The position numbers and the translations under genes are program-made. A stretch of 64,000 bases of DNA from Blepharisma stoltei (taxonomy: Eukaryota > Ciliophora > Heterotrichea > Heterotrichida > Blepharismidae). The notes under the pieces were generated by a model that saw only the letters and a list, made by a program, of their open reading frames with translations, searched no databases and was not told the origin of the DNA. The stretch's first letter is position 1. Each line of letters begins with the position of its first letter. The stretch spans positions 410,001-474,000 of the forward strand of contig CAJZBQ010000004.1 in assembly GCA_914767885.1 (NCBI GenBank). The letters run 5' to 3'. Shown here piece by piece: positions 33,973-45,020 of this stretch.

Positions 33973-34347
33973 TTAATATGAAGCATTATGTGCTTTTATT
34001 GATACGGTTGACATTACACCTCCTCTAACTATAATCACACCAAACATAGTTTATCAAATTCTTCATCATTCCTAACTATTAACTGAATATTTCTAAGGGT
34101 AATTCTATTTTTCCCATCATCTATTACTGCATTTGAATGCATATTCTTAGACCTCTGCAGTTAAATGCTGAAGAACTGCAGCGAAATACACAGGAGTTTC
34201 TACCCCAATTCTTTCAGCATACTTTCCCTGCCTTATTAGTCTCGCAATGAGGCCAACTGGGAACTGAAGCCCTGCCTTTTTAGATTTTGAAGTCTTAATA
34301 AAATTAATTTTTTCTCTACTGCCTTTTCCTTTTCCAACTGCTGACAT
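33973..34347 (-). pseudogene. Histone H2A relic with several frame changes
   Basis: ATG at 34347. The N-terminal half is H2A-like: [46 protein letters not shown]. Then TAA. The rest of the fold is still readable but in changing frames: LEYAFKC-like near 34130, KNRITLRNIQLIVRNDEEFD near 34085, and VIIVRGGVMS near 34020. At least three frame changes are needed; none fits a 15/16-nt intron or a TA-bounded insert. The conserved PVGRI is PVGLI. Most likely a germline pseudogene; a poorly read sequence is the alternative. Confidence 0.75.
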
Positions 34348-34430
34348 ATTGAACTTTAAATTTAAAAAAAATCCTCCTATTCTATAATAAATAGATTTAA
34401 ATTGATTATCTATTAATAATAAATTAAAAC

Positions 34431-35612
34431 TTAATTTTCTTGTTCAACCCACCTATTGATATTTCCCATACTGTCACATACAAAAACACTACCTTCATAA
34501 ACATCAAGAGCCTGTAATGGATCTGAGCTGATTTCTAAATCTAAAACTGGCTGCATAATAGGAAACTCATTCCTCATTGGATAGCTTACATGGTCCTTCA
34601 TCTCATACCCATTTGCTATTTCACTTCGTTCTTCCTTCATAAAATTTCACACCAGGAGCTTACCATCTTGTCCTGCAGATCATACTGTGTAGCTATTGTC
34701 AATTTCTGTCGCAATGGCTACTGCAGAAACTCAGCTGCTGTGTCCTTCGCCTCTGTGAATCAGTTTTCGTAGCTCCAAACTTCACACTGAAATGCTGTCA
34801 TCTTCCCCACCTGTGACGATAACTGAATTATCCGAACTCCAAGACATGCATAAAAATCCTGCAAAATACGAATAAAACGACACAAGCGACACAGCTCTTT
34901 CAAAATCAAAAATTTTCAGCTGACCTTCATCAGTAATCAAGGCGAAAAGAGATTGGTTTGGCCCTACTTTATTCGCAAACCTCAGATCTCTGATCCTCCC
35001 ACAATAAAATTTTCACAGTGAAGTTGGACTTCCATCATTTCTTGGGTAATCGAACGAAATAAAGTCGACGAGCGAATTTCTCGCTTCTTTTAGCCTCTCA
35101 GTCAAATACCGAGTCGATCTTTCGCTTTCTATTTCGAACTCTTTTGAAAACTTTCACATGGTATTATCATCAAAGAGAACTATGAACTCTTTTTCGTTGT
35201 ATCATCTGCACACAATAGGAGGTCTTGGTGAATAAATGTTTCTTTGTGTGTTAAGCCATGTGACCTTTCCTCGCCTTCTTTTTATTGGGTCAATTAATAA
35301 GATATGACCAAGCGTAAACGTAATAAGCGCTTCTGGCTGCTCAGTTGTGCTGAAATCGACAGATGTAACATGCATTTTTTCAGTCGAAAGTTCTGATAGA
35401 ATTTGAGTGTTGTTATAATCCTCACATACAACAAAGCCAAGGTATGTGCTTACTATAAATGTATGCTGAGAAGGGTGTCGAGAAATCGCCATGTGGTGTC
35501 TGCTTGGGCAGCCGCGGAACTTCGATGAAACGGCGTTCCAGTTACTTTCTGGCTTGTAGTGTCTTCCGTTTAGAGAGAAGGAAGGAGGCTTTTTTGCATT
35601 ATACATTTGCAT
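34431..35612 (-). CDS. WD40 protein of the WDR20/creC type
   Basis: ATG at 35612 ([20 protein letters not shown]..). About 393 residues. Early part has the [20 protein letters not shown] segment seen in WDR20/creC/DMWD proteins, preceded by strands of a first blade. Later blades: [48 protein letters not shown], then [18 protein letters not shown]. Six TGA codons read as Trp. In animals and fungi this family binds and activates USP12/USP46-type deubiquitinases. No IES. Confidence 0.78.
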
Positions 35613-35921
35613 GCGTATTCTTTAATTTAAAAATAATGAAATTAGATTATTGGCAATTTTCTTTAAATATAAAAAGATGTTATCCAGAATTGAATAAATT
35701 ATCGCCAAGCCTTTTGCCTGTTCAGTATTTAGAGTTTTTATTGACTTAAATAAGCCAAGCTTGGAAATAACTTATACAATTCGATTTATAATTACACGGA
35801 ATTAAGCTTTTGGGCTCAGATCCCTCCGTTTTAGAGGGGTCTCTGCTTGTGACTTAGGAGTAGAACTGGAGTTGCTCATGTGTCGCTTTTCTAGTCACTT
35901 TTTGGAAGCTAAAGCAGCTGT
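35613..35921. other. Intergenic, 309 bp
   Basis: AT-rich on the left. From about 35815 to 35925 it is distinctly richer in GC (ATCCCTCCGTTTTAGAGG.., AGTAGAACTGGAGTTGCTC) with no ORF; it could be a fragment of a SINE-like element but has no tail or duplication that I can see. Confidence 0.4.
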
Positions 35922-36308
35922 CTAATTATATCTTACGATTGCGTAATGATGCCCTTTTTTAACAAATGGTCTTGGATTCGGTTGAGGATAATATTTTAAA
36001 TCCATGTTCCCGGTCCGGGAGTTTCTCATGTTTTGAATGCACCGCTCCATCATGCGGTCATAAGGAGTCGGTATGTATGTTTTATTTCTCAGTTTTCGCG
36101 ATTCCTCACGCAGAACTTTGAGGAGTTGAAAATTATGCTTCAACAGGAGATCTACCCTAATTTCTTGTTCTCTGCTAAGAGGTGATAATTTTCGTTTTGG
36201 GGTTACTGAGATCGGCGCAGGGGATAAAGAATTTATTTTGGATCTTGGCTTCAGCTTTGATGAAGATTTTTGCTGCCTTGGGATGTAGCCAAAACTAACT
36301 GAGTTCAT
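35922..36308 (-). CDS. Small basic protein, unrecognised
   Basis: ATG at 36308 (MNSVSFGYIPRQQKSSSKLK..), 128 residues, no TGA, no intron. Highly basic and disordered at the N-terminus with SP/TP sites (INSLSPAPISVTPKRKLSPL), then a helical segment (REQEIRVDLLLKHNFQLLKV) and a motif KTYIPTPYDRMMERC. Microtubule or ciliary association is only a guess from charge. Confidence 0.7.
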   Translation of the reverse strand: MNSVSFGYIPRQQKSSSKLKPRSKINSLSPAPISVTPKRKLSPLSREQEIRVDLLLKHNFQLLKVLREESRKLRNKTYIPTPYDRMMERCIQNMRNSRTGNMDLKYYPQPNPRPFVKKGHHYAIVRYN

Positions 36309-36556
36309 TTATTTCTCTGTGCGTTATTTTATTTCATTATATTGCATCAACAAATAGGTGGAGACAATATTAAGAAAAAAGATTAAAACACAATAGACTT
36401 CTTAGCTAGACCTCTTTTCTGATAGTTCATAGGGCTGTTTTGATGTAAAGTCGAAAAGTAAAAAAATTAACTGGTACCATCAATATGCTCTCAATATAGA
36501 CATTTATCAGAACCAAATCTTTCATATTGTTATTTATTCAGTTAGAGTTGTAATAA

Positions 36557-37732
36557 ATGGGGTGTAATCACAGCATCGACAGTATACCGAATCAAAACAA
36601 AAAACCCTCATCACATGTGAGGAGCCAAACTTTTTCTTCTTACTCAAGCCAATCTAACGATGGAGCGTCATCTCCATTTAGTAGGGTCCTAGATATTTAT
36701 GAAGAAACTCAAGTCGAGTCTCGAAAACTCAGAGATGAGCTCTCAAGCTGTGTACAAATGACTGAGTCTTCCATTTCTAATCTCAGCAAATCCTTTCAGC
36801 ATTTCACGAAGGTTTTTTCGAAGAAAAACCTACACAACTATAGCATGTACCAAGAAGACCTCGAATGTGCCGTTTGTGGGCTCCCATATAACACATTAGA
36901 AGAAAAGCCTATCGAGTTGCCATGCGAGCATACTTTTTGTTTGAAATGTCTTAAAAAAGACTATGCAGTAAACGGGACAATAACCTGTATAATTGATATG
37001 ACAGAGTTTGATATTGATCCCATGAGTTTAGAAGAGAATGGACAGCTAAAAACATTTGTTGACTCATCAGACGAGCCGCTTTATTGTGAAGACCATATAC
37101 TCCCTTTGACAAAGCTCTGCTCTAAAGACAAAAAATTACTGTGCTCTTTGTGCGAAAGTGAGCATCACGGGCATATAATTTATAATTTAGGAAGTTCTGA
37201 CAAAGATGAGAAACTAAAAATTGATGAGCTGCTGACAAAGTGGAAAAAATCTGCTGAGTCTTATGTCTCCACTCTGAAAGACAGAGTCCAAGAATTCGAA
37301 AAATGCACAGTTAAAGCAAAACAGGAAGAAAAAACGATTAGGGAAACAATTGAAACGCATATTGCAGAAGTAAAGCAGGCTAGGAAAAGCATTATTGACA
37401 AAATCAATGAGGCGGCCATGAATTATATAGAAGCGCTTTCTGAGTCTTCAAAAAAGATATTCTCAATCGCGCCTTCTGGGGAGCTTAAAGATGCTTCAGA
37501 TAGACTGAATGGTGAAATTAGCAAAGCAGAAGGATTTTTGAGAGACTTTGACAGCAAAACTAATGGTGAAAAGCTGGAAAGGCTTAAAAACTGGGATATG
37601 GACGTTCCGAATGAGCTGAATCCTCCAGATCTTAGCTCGCTGATTAGCATAAATTCAAAATTGCAAGAAATCAAAGATTTTTATAGCCTGATTCTTTCAG
37701 AAGCAATTTACTCCAAAGACATAAAATTGTAA
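36557..37732 (+). CDS. RING/B-box (TRIM-like) protein with N-myristoyl/palmitoyl signal
   Basis: MGCNHS start has Gly2 and Cys3, a dual acylation signal, so membrane attachment is likely. Residues 30-100 form a coiled coil. A RING-HC finger follows: CAVCGLPYNTLEEKPIELPC, HTFCLKCLKK and TCIID (eighth ligand Asp rather than Cys). Then a B-box-like CEDHILPLTKLCSKDKKLLC..CESEHHGH and a long coiled coil. 391 residues, no Trp-TGA. The order RING, B-box, coiled coil is that of TRIM ubiquitin ligases, though the coiled coil before the RING is atypical. Confidence 0.82.
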   Translation: MGCNHSIDSIPNQNKKPSSHVRSQTFSSYSSQSNDGASSPFSRVLDIYEETQVESRKLRDELSSCVQMTESSISNLSKSFQHFTKVFSKKNLHNYSMYQEDLECAVCGLPYNTLEEKPIELPCEHTFCLKCLKKDYAVNGTITCIIDMTEFDIDPMSLEENGQLKTFVDSSDEPLYCEDHILPLTKLCSKDKKLLCSLCESEHHGHIIYNLGSSDKDEKLKIDELLTKWKKSAESYVSTLKDRVQEFEKCTVKAKQEEKTIRETIETHIAEVKQARKSIIDKINEAAMNYIEALSESSKKIFSIAPSGELKDASDRLNGEISKAEGFLRDFDSKTNGEKLERLKNWDMDVPNELNPPDLSSLISINSKLQEIKDFYSLILSEAIYSKDIKL

Positions 37733-37807
37733 TTCTGGTTAATTTAAAAGTGTAAAGAGTTTACAAATTAAGCATTAAATGGTAATCTGCCAATTATAAA
37801 ATTTCAA

Positions 37808-40800
37808 ATGGCAAATTTAGGGTAAATATAACATTTTTACATAATTATTTTTACAGTTAAAGAGCGCTAAAATTTAGGTTTTTTAGCTTAACCCAAATTT
37901 TTATACTTCAAGACATGATCTTCAGCAGTTATCATTAGGCGTTCCAATTCAAACTGTCATTAAAATTAAACCAAATGCAGGGTATTTTCGAGAAGACCTC
38001 AAAATCCATGGTGATCGAATAGGGCTTTTAGATGTTAACAACAGAATCAGAGAAGAATACGAATGTGCAGACATTTTGGATGGAGGTGCACCGTCTTCAA
38101 GACTATATGAAGTCAGTTCTCCATATCTCAAAGCAGCTCTAGAAGGTGTCAATGTTGCTTTTCTTGCGTTTGGAACCAGTGGGAGTGGAAAAACTTATAG
38201 CATTGAAGGAGATGCATCTGATCCAGGCTTAATCAACTACTTCTCTCAAGCCCTTTATCAAGCCTTAGACGATAAAAAATACACTTTAAACCAAAACCGA
38301 TCTGTAAATCAAATCCAAGGCTTTTCCTACTCTGTGAAAATGAGGTATATTGAAATTGTGGATGAAAAGATAACGGATCTGCTGATTCAAGCTAACACCC
38401 GGTCTTTGGGAAATGTACAAGCAATAAGAGATGAATGAGAAGGACCATCAGTTTCAAATGCAAGCTGGCTGCCATGTGCCAGCTCAAATCATCTTGTTGA
38501 TATGTTTGCTTTAGCGAGGAGAAATAGAACTCAAGCTGCAAATGAGTTTGGAAATCTCCACGAAAAGTCAACTGGGATTTTAACGTTGGAGGTGCTGCAG
38601 GTTGCACAAAACCCATCAACAGGAGAATCAAGTGTTCTAGCAAGCAGAATTTCGTTTATTGATTTGCCTGGGATGGAAAAATTGCATGATGATCCTGAGT
38701 CACTGAGACTAAGAGAAGGGATAAACTTAAACAAGGGGCTATTATCATTGGCAGAACTGATCAGAAACTTGAGCCAAGGAACCAATGACTATGTTAGATA
38801 TGATGCTTCTCAAGTTTCTGTGCTAATGGGAGACATTTTAGGAGGGAATTGCTTATCGATGGGAATTTTTTGTTTACAAAATGGGGATATGATTGGTTCT
38901 TCGCTGTCACTGAACTATATGAGGATGGTCAGATCTATCATGAACTTTCCTGTGGTTAATGATAACAGACAGCTAGGACTGCTAAGGATATATAGAGTTG
39001 AGATTTTGTATTTGGATATAATTAAAATATGGCATCTCCACCTAGCATGGCCTTCCGGCCATGCAGCTTCCGAGCACATATTTTAATTATATCCGGCAAG
39101 GTTTTACTAACCCGGAAATGGACAGCAATGCTAGGTAAGCAATTCTGGCACTGTACAGAGCCTAGCCCTCAGTCCAAATTCAGGATTAGGTTTTACCTCG
39201 AAGGAAAGGAGGGGTTCAGGTTTGGAAAGGGCAAGCTCAGCTGAGTCTACAGGGAATACCTAGACCAATCGGGCAAGTGCCTAGCGTGAAACTGGGAGTT
39301 ACGCCCCAGGACTTGAATTTTTCCTTTTTGCCGAGAGGTCACCAGAAATTCCATTTTTTGGGATTTTTGTGTGCCCCCAATTTCGTTCACTCAAGCAGCT
39401 AGCCGCAGAAGTCCATAGCCCGCCCACTCAACACTCAAGCCGCAAGGAGAGGAGTAGACGTCCAGGTGAAATCTCACTTCAGAATACCAGGCCCATCAGG
39501 AGCTGAAGAAGGAGAAAGGCAGTGTTCGAGCTGATTCTTGGGCCAGCGAACCATTGCCCCAATTCGAACAAGGTAGAACCGAAGACGGCGCAAAGCAGGT
39601 GAATCCCACATTGGGATCCGTGGTGACTGCGTAATCAAAATGGCATACGCCTTCTAATTTCTAAGTAAGTAAGTAAGAGATTTTGTATTTGATTAATCAG
39701 CTGAGCCTTTTAGGACCTGGAGGAGTAGATTCTTTTAATACTCAAATAGCAGATTTAGAAAAACAACTGATCGGGGGAAATTTAGATAAACTGAGATATG
39801 CAGATGAAAAGCAAAGGCTGGCTGAAAATATCAGGGAGCTCAAAGATTCCTATAATAAACTTGTTAAGGAAAAAGGGCAATTGCAAGAACAATTAATAAA
39901 ATCAGAAGAAGAAAGACTGCAAATAGGCAAAGCTTTGATTGAGTTGCAAATTGAGAACTCTGAACTCCTTGAAAAGCAAGCCAACGCTGATTTTGATGTC
40001 AATTCCAAGCTGCTACATGCAGAAAACGAAATCCTGGCTGCTAATACGAAGGAAGAAAAAGCACTGCTAACCGTTAGCGAAATGCAAGACAAACTGAAAA
40101 AAGCACTTGAGGACAAGCGCGAAATAGAAATCGAGTTCGTCGCACTGAAAAGCAATTTTTATAATCTCTCAACTGAGCTTAACGAAGAAAAGCTCAAAAA
40201 TGAAAACCTCAGCATAGAAGTCATCAATCTTGTAAATGCAAATAAAGCTCTATCCGGGGATACTGATTACCTTGCCAAGCTAAAATCAAATCTCTCTATG
40301 GATCAAGAGAGGCTGATACTCGAAAATGATAGGCTAAAAAAAGACAACCGCCAATTAGAAGAAGCATTATTAAACGCCAGATCAGAAGTGGAGCAGCTTC
40401 GAGGAGAGCTTGTAAAATACGATCTAAATGCTCAGCGTCAGCATGTAGACTTCGATAATAGAAAAGTTGAGCTGGAAAGAGGATACCTAGAAATCACTCG
40501 GAAGAGAGATCAAGATGCACAAAATAAAGTGCAGGACGCAGAGCGCAGAGTTAAAAAGCTTGGCCAAGAAACTGAAATGAAAGAGTCTGATATCACTTCA
40601 TTAAGTCAGCAGCTTAAAGCGTCTCAGAGAAAAGTTGCGGAACTAGAAGACCATTTAAACGAGTATTTGAAGCATGATAGCGAAATGACTGAAGAGTGTC
40701 ATAGGCTGCAGCTTCAATTAGAAGAAATGAGAGGAAACTTCAGGACGAAGCTGGTCCGAGCAATGAATGAAGGATTAAATCCAGGAGATGATATGATGAG

Positions 40801-42103
40801 AGCTTCAAGAGAAGAATTGATAAGGTCTTATAATGAAAGAGAGGTGGAACTTACAGAAAAATTGAATAAGGAGCTCGCAAAGAATGCTCAAAACGTTAAA
40901 GTAGTCAGGGGGATTAGAGCATATGCCAGAAGTTTAAAAAATCTTGCTGAAGATTGGGCACCCATTGGGAAGCAGCTCCCTGATATATTGGTAATGCCAC
41001 CTGCGATTCTGCTGGAAGATGAAGATAAAAATTTAGCCCAAAAAAGTCAACAGCAAGAGCTTGAAAGGCTAAGACTTCGGAACTCCCATTTAGAGCAAGA
41101 AGTCAAAGCCCTGCAGTCACAGCTTGTTGCTAATACAGAAAGCTACACGAAAGTTATACAAGGCACAAATAATCCAGCTTTGCAACAAAAACTGTTATCA
41201 GAAATAGAATATTTAAGAGGCGCGCCTGTAAGCCAGTCGAGGCCTGGAAGTGGAAATTATGATGTTGACGTTTTGAGAAAGGAAAGAAATCAGCTAACTC
41301 CCCCCCCCCCCTCCGTGAGCGAACAAAACCATTAGAAAAATCGCCATTTTTTGACCAAAAACCCACCCTCCGTGAGTGAACAAAAATTTTTTTAATAGAA
41401 AAAATTTTAATGGAAAAAAATTTTGATATATAAGTGATAATTAGTATAATGAAATCTAGAGCTAATTCTGTTTAATTTTAAACAAATTGCGTTTTAAAAC
41501 ATAAATTTTGCAAATTAAATTAATATTTGCTTCCCAATTTTTGCAAATTAGGATTTTTTTTAAATTTCGAAAAAAAATATATTTTTTATAAAAATTTATA
41601 TATAAATTTTTTTAAAAAAAAAAAATTAACCCCCCTCCGTGAGCGAACAAAATTTTTTTGTTCGCTCACGGAGGGGGGGGGGGGGGGGAGTAAGGGAAGA
41701 AAATAGAAAGTTAAACCAGGAAATCAGGGATTTAAGAGTCAGGGGCGGAGGAGGAGTAGGAGTGAGTATGAGTGGCGGAGGAAATGAGCAAGCTTTGCAA
41801 GGAGAAATTGAAAGATTGAGAAAAAAGCTTAATGAATATGAACAAGGAATTAGCAATATTCCAGCAGGAAATCAAAATCCAAGACAATTGCAACAGAAAG
41901 TCAGTTATCTTGAAGAGGTGCTTAGAAAACTAGAAAGGGAAAGAAGTGAACTAAGCATCAGAGCAACAATGGCGGAAGAGCAGCTGAAAAATTTAAATGA
42001 ACATATGAATTCATCCATACAGAACTACCAAAGAAAAATATCCGAACTAAAAAAAATAATTCAGCAAATGAAAGGAGGCAGACCCGAAGAGAGTTTCAGG
42101 TAA
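37808..42103 (+). CDS. Divergent kinesin-like protein with long coiled coil
   Basis: Proposed ATG at 37808 (MANLG) joined through a tentative 79-bp IES to YTSRHDLQQLSLGVPIQTVI. The motor has P-loop GTSGSGKTYS, a switch-I region reading NLHEKSTGILTLEV (normally NxxSSRSH) and switch II DLPGMEKL (normally DLAGSE). A SINE-like IES (39009-39685) and a class A MITE (41295-41690) are removed to join RVEILYL to INQLSLLG and RKERNQL to REENRKLN. About 700 residues of coiled coil follow, with a Gly-rich stretch (RVRGGGGVGVSMSGGG) and an RQLQQKVSYLEEVLRKLERE end. TGA at 38438 is Trp. Weak switches suggest altered ATPase activity. About 1,000 residues. Confidence 0.85.
37823..37901. mobile_element. Tentative short IES (79 bp) near the kinesin start
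   Basis: TA at 37823-37824 and 37902-37903. Removal joins MANLG to YTSRHD in frame and deletes the stop codons that otherwise precede the motor. No terminal repeat similarity, so the placement rests on reading frame alone. Confidence 0.4.
39009..39685 (+). mobile_element. IES: SINE-like element (677 bp), type II, in the kinesin motor gene
   Basis: 15-bp duplication GAGATTTTGTATTTG at 39000-39014 and 39677-39691; tail (TAAG)n at 39662-39677. 5' end GATATAATTAAAATATGGC. The TA in the duplication allows exact repair (RVEILYLINQ). Confidence 0.92.
41295..41690. mobile_element. IES: class A MITE (396 bp) in the kinesin gene
   Basis: TA at 41295-41296 and 41691-41692. Long C and G runs at the ends, terminal GTGAGCGAACAAAA repeats, hairpin at the right end. 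Nearly the same core as the three copies in the hemC IES but inverted. Confidence 0.95.
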
Positions 42104-42255
42104 TTTATTAATGTATACTCAAATCTTATTATATATATGCGTTTTAAAATATTATTGTAGACATAATATATTGCTGTAATTGAAATTTATGCTGTTTTTA
42201 TTATATAATTTTAATAAGAAATATAAATTTATATCTTATTTTTTATTTCATTGGA

Positions 42256-43977
42256 TTATTCCTCAGAAAATCCAGGCAGTATTTTACTATTAAAGGCTTC
42301 TTTTATATTTTCTGGAATAAATGCCTCTATGTTATTGATTGCAGCTTTAATTCCTTTTCCTTTTTCTTCAATTTTTTCTATATTTTCTTTTCCAACCGCG
42401 TTTTTCACAACTTCCTTTACCATTAATGCCTCAAATTTATATTGCTCCAATAGGGCTTTCATTTCTTTTCCCTTCTCAATGATTGACTTCAATATTTCAT
42501 TTTCCACTATTTTTTCTGCACCTTTTTCAGTTAGTAATTTATCTATTTCCAACGCTTCTAGCATATCTTTTATCCCTTTGCCTTTCATCAGTAAAGATTC
42601 AACTTTGTCAAATTTGCTTTCCTTTCCAGACCCTTCTTTTTTTGATTTCTCCTTTTCATAACTTCTTATAATTTCCATTATTTCTTTATTATTCTCCAAA
42701 AATTCTAACACATCTTCAAACTTTTCAAAACCAATAACTTTTTTAAACACTTTTCTAGCTATAGTAAGCTTGCTGCTATAACTTTGCATAAGAAGCAAAG
42801 AGACAAAGCAACCTAAAGAGCTGAATTGTTAGCTTAAGTTGGCGAATCAACTCTTAGCCCCCAAAATGGAGCATCAAACGCATTTGGTAAATAAGAATTT
42901 GGTAGTCTACTTAAGTTCGGCTCTCTCGGCTGCTATGTCTCTCTATTTCTTATGTAGAGCTATAGCATTAAGCTTACTATAGTACAGCCAATATACCGCA
43001 AGCGCAGCAAACCAAGCCTATTCCTGTGTAACTGACAACTAATATTGATAGAGTTAGAGCCCATCCATTATAAAAATCATCATAACAGTTATCACTGGTA
43101 TATAGCCAAACACTCCCAACAACTATCCAGGAAATGAAAAATGGAAAGCTTATCCCTATCTTAAGTTGGATCAAAGCTATCTGCAGTTAATTTATTTAAT
43201 TATATGATAATTTATTTATAAAAAAAAAAGATAAAATTAAAATTTTGTAGAAATTTAAAATGGGTTAATATACTCAAAAATTATTGTGCCTTGGCATAAT
43301 TTTGGGATGGGTTTGATACATCGGGTATTTTCCCACGTGTCAAACCAAATCCCACATATGGAATTTCTACACTTGAGTGGCTCCGCATCTGGGATTTGGT
43401 CTCCCGACGTATTGAGCTCATCCGAAAAAATACCAATAGATAATATCGCTATTTGCTGATTTTTAAACATTGCGACCTACATGTGTAATTTTTTCCACGT
43501 GTTGAAAGATGATTCCACACGTGAAATCAAAAGGGCTTCACATGTGAATCATCTTTCAACACGTGGGAAAAAATTACACATATAGGTCGCAATGTTTTAA
43601 AAATCAGCAAATAACGATAATTTTTTTCCAATTTAAAGGGAGTTAGTGAATAAAGGAAGATCACGCACGCCCTTTTGCCCTTTTTAATTTTTTTGACAAA
43701 AGTTAAAGAAAGTAAAATAAGAGAAAATCCAGCCACAGCAGCTCAGACAATAAGCCATTCTCTATATTAGGATTTACCGAATTGGATTGTCACATGTTGA
43801 ATCATCAATACCTAAAACTATTGCAATTGAAACAATCTAAATAAGTATTACAAAGCCAAAATGAACAATGTAGCAAAAATAATTATTGAATTTCTTTCCA
43901 GTTTTCTCAACTGTTTCTGCAGTTTCATCTTCATCTTCATCTTCGTCTTCTTCTTCTTTTTTCTTTTTATCTCTCAT
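42256..43977 (-). CDS. Four-TM membrane protein with long helical C-terminal tail
   Basis: ATG at 43977 (MRDKKKKEEEDEDEDEDETA..). Introns: 15 nt (GTAATACTTATTTAG) after IVHFGF and 16 nt (GTAAATCCTAATATAG) after DNPIR. Two IESs are removed: 43178-43643 joins FLYSL to ALIQLKIG, and 42760-42979 joins CGILAVL to ARKVFKKVIG. Four hydrophobic segments (IVSIAIVLGI.., LIVWAAVAGFSLILLSL, FFISWIVVGSVW, LTLSILVVSYTGIGLVCCAC) precede a 170-residue charged helical tail (KGKGIKDMLEALEIDKLLTE..). Without the second removal the protein would stop right after TM4 and the tail would look like a separate gene. Function unknown. Confidence 0.75.
42760..42979. mobile_element. IES (220 bp) with 21-25 bp terminal inverted repeats
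   Basis: TA at 42760-42761 and 42980-42981. Ends TATAGTAAGCTTGCTGCTATA and TATAGCATTAAGCTTACTATA are inverted copies with 2-3 mismatches. Removal fuses the four-TM part to the helical tail in frame. Confidence 0.8.
43178..43643. mobile_element. IES (466 bp): large internal palindrome with one class B end
   Basis: TA at 43178-43179 and 43644-43645. Inverted arms 43440-43515 and 43530-43615 (TTTTAAACATTGCGACCTA.., CACGTGTTGAAAGATGATTC) meet near 43522. The right end CCAATTTAAAGGGAGTTAG is class B-like; the left end is decayed. In-frame removal supports the boundaries. Confidence 0.75.
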
Positions 43978-44160
43978 TTTAATATATTAAACTGAAATTG
44001 TATAAAAATAAATAATTTTTTATTGAATATTTATTTTATGCATCTAGATCTTTTATTCATAATTAATTTAAAAACAATTTTGCATGAAGATAGAGTCTTT
44101 TTAACCAAAAAGGATACAAAAATTGAATATCTACTACATAACTTTATAATATTAAATTCT

Positions 44161-44413
44161 TATTCCCCTCTTACATTAGTGAGCAAAAATTTTTTAGCTG
44201 CATGCGAGGGAGTTTTTTATAAAATTAAAAATTGAAAAGTAAAGATTTATAATGATTTAGAAAATATATATTTCAAATGCAAAAATAAAAAAATGGCTAG
44301 ATATTTATTTTAATAGTCATTATTATATATATTAAAAATTTATTTGCTTACTGAGATTTTCATTCATAAAAGTATGATTATTCCAAAGGATTGGTTGCTC
44401 ACAGAGAGACAGT
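44161..44413. mobile_element. Decayed class A MITE (253 bp) at the end of the GDT1-like gene
   Basis: Left end TTCCCCTCTTACATTAGTGAGCAAAAATTTT and right end TTGGTTGCTCACAGAGAGACAGTTAG are degraded class A termini, TA-bounded. It lies at the stop codon: either way the frame ends TAA after NILF. Confidence 0.65.
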
Positions 44414-44988
44414 TAGAATAAAATATTTAAGACTCCAACTAGAATGCATAATCCTCCAAATATTACTGTAGCGTACTTTGAAATTCCAAACACTCCATGG
44501 TTAATAGCTAAATACCCATTAAAAAGGTAGCCCAAAAACGAACCAATTAGAACGAAAACAAATGACCAGTAATATCCCATTGGAAGCAACACCAATGATG
44601 GCTTATTGATCCATTCAAATAAACTTGTATACGCAAAAGTTTTGAAAAATACCCCAGAACCTTTACCAGGATTAATTAGCGCTTTTGATTTTTCGTCACT
44701 TGAGGCGCTTTGCTTATTAAAAAAGAACTGAGCAAATGATATAAGTCCTAGAGCAATGAAAATTAGGTCCATTATCCATGAAAGAGCTGTGGATCTATTC
44801 TCAAATAAAATAAAATTTGCAATGACTGTAGTGATCACAGTTATCAATCCTGTAGCTGCTATGTATCCACCAAAAATAGGTGACTTTGGAGATGAGTCTG
44901 CTGTCTGATGAAGTTTGCGTTTAGTTTGGTTTCTTAAATCAGCTGCCACAATAAAGACGAAGCTGTATACGATGTCAGGTAAACCCAT
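44413..44988 (-). CDS. Multi-pass membrane protein, possibly a divergent GDT1/UPF0016 (TMEM165) relative
   Basis: ATG at 44988 (MGLPDIVYSFVFIVAADLRN..), 191 residues, five to six hydrophobic segments. The last 70 residues (SLFEWINKPSLVLLPMGYYW, VLIGSFLGYLFNGYLAINHG, ATVIFGGLCILVGVLNILF) have the spacing of the second half of GDT1 cation transporters (EWGDRSQ.., GA.LGH.., GG..F). But the acidic ExGD motif is replaced (EWINKPS) and the first motif reads VAADLRNQT. If the relationship is right, ion transport has been lost or changed. Family call is inference. Confidence 0.6.
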   Translation of the reverse strand: MGLPDIVYSFVFIVAADLRNQTKRKLHQTADSSPKSPIFGGYIAATGLITVITTVIANFILFENRSTALSWIMDLIFIALGLISFAQFFFNKQSASSDEKSKALINPGKGSGVFFKTFAYTSLFEWINKPSLVLLPMGYYWSFVFVLIGSFLGYLFNGYLAINHGVFGISKYATVIFGGLCILVGVLNILF

Positions 44989-45020
44989 TTATAATGATAA
45001 GCCAATAATAGATTTTGAAT

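Noticed and set aside
42256-42798. Helical protein as an independent gene with ATG at 42789
   Set aside because: That ATG lies inside the 220-bp IES; removing the IES fuses the frame to the four-TM protein.
44023-44235. 70-residue plus-strand ORF
   Set aside because: AT-rich, overlaps a decayed MITE end, no conserved features.
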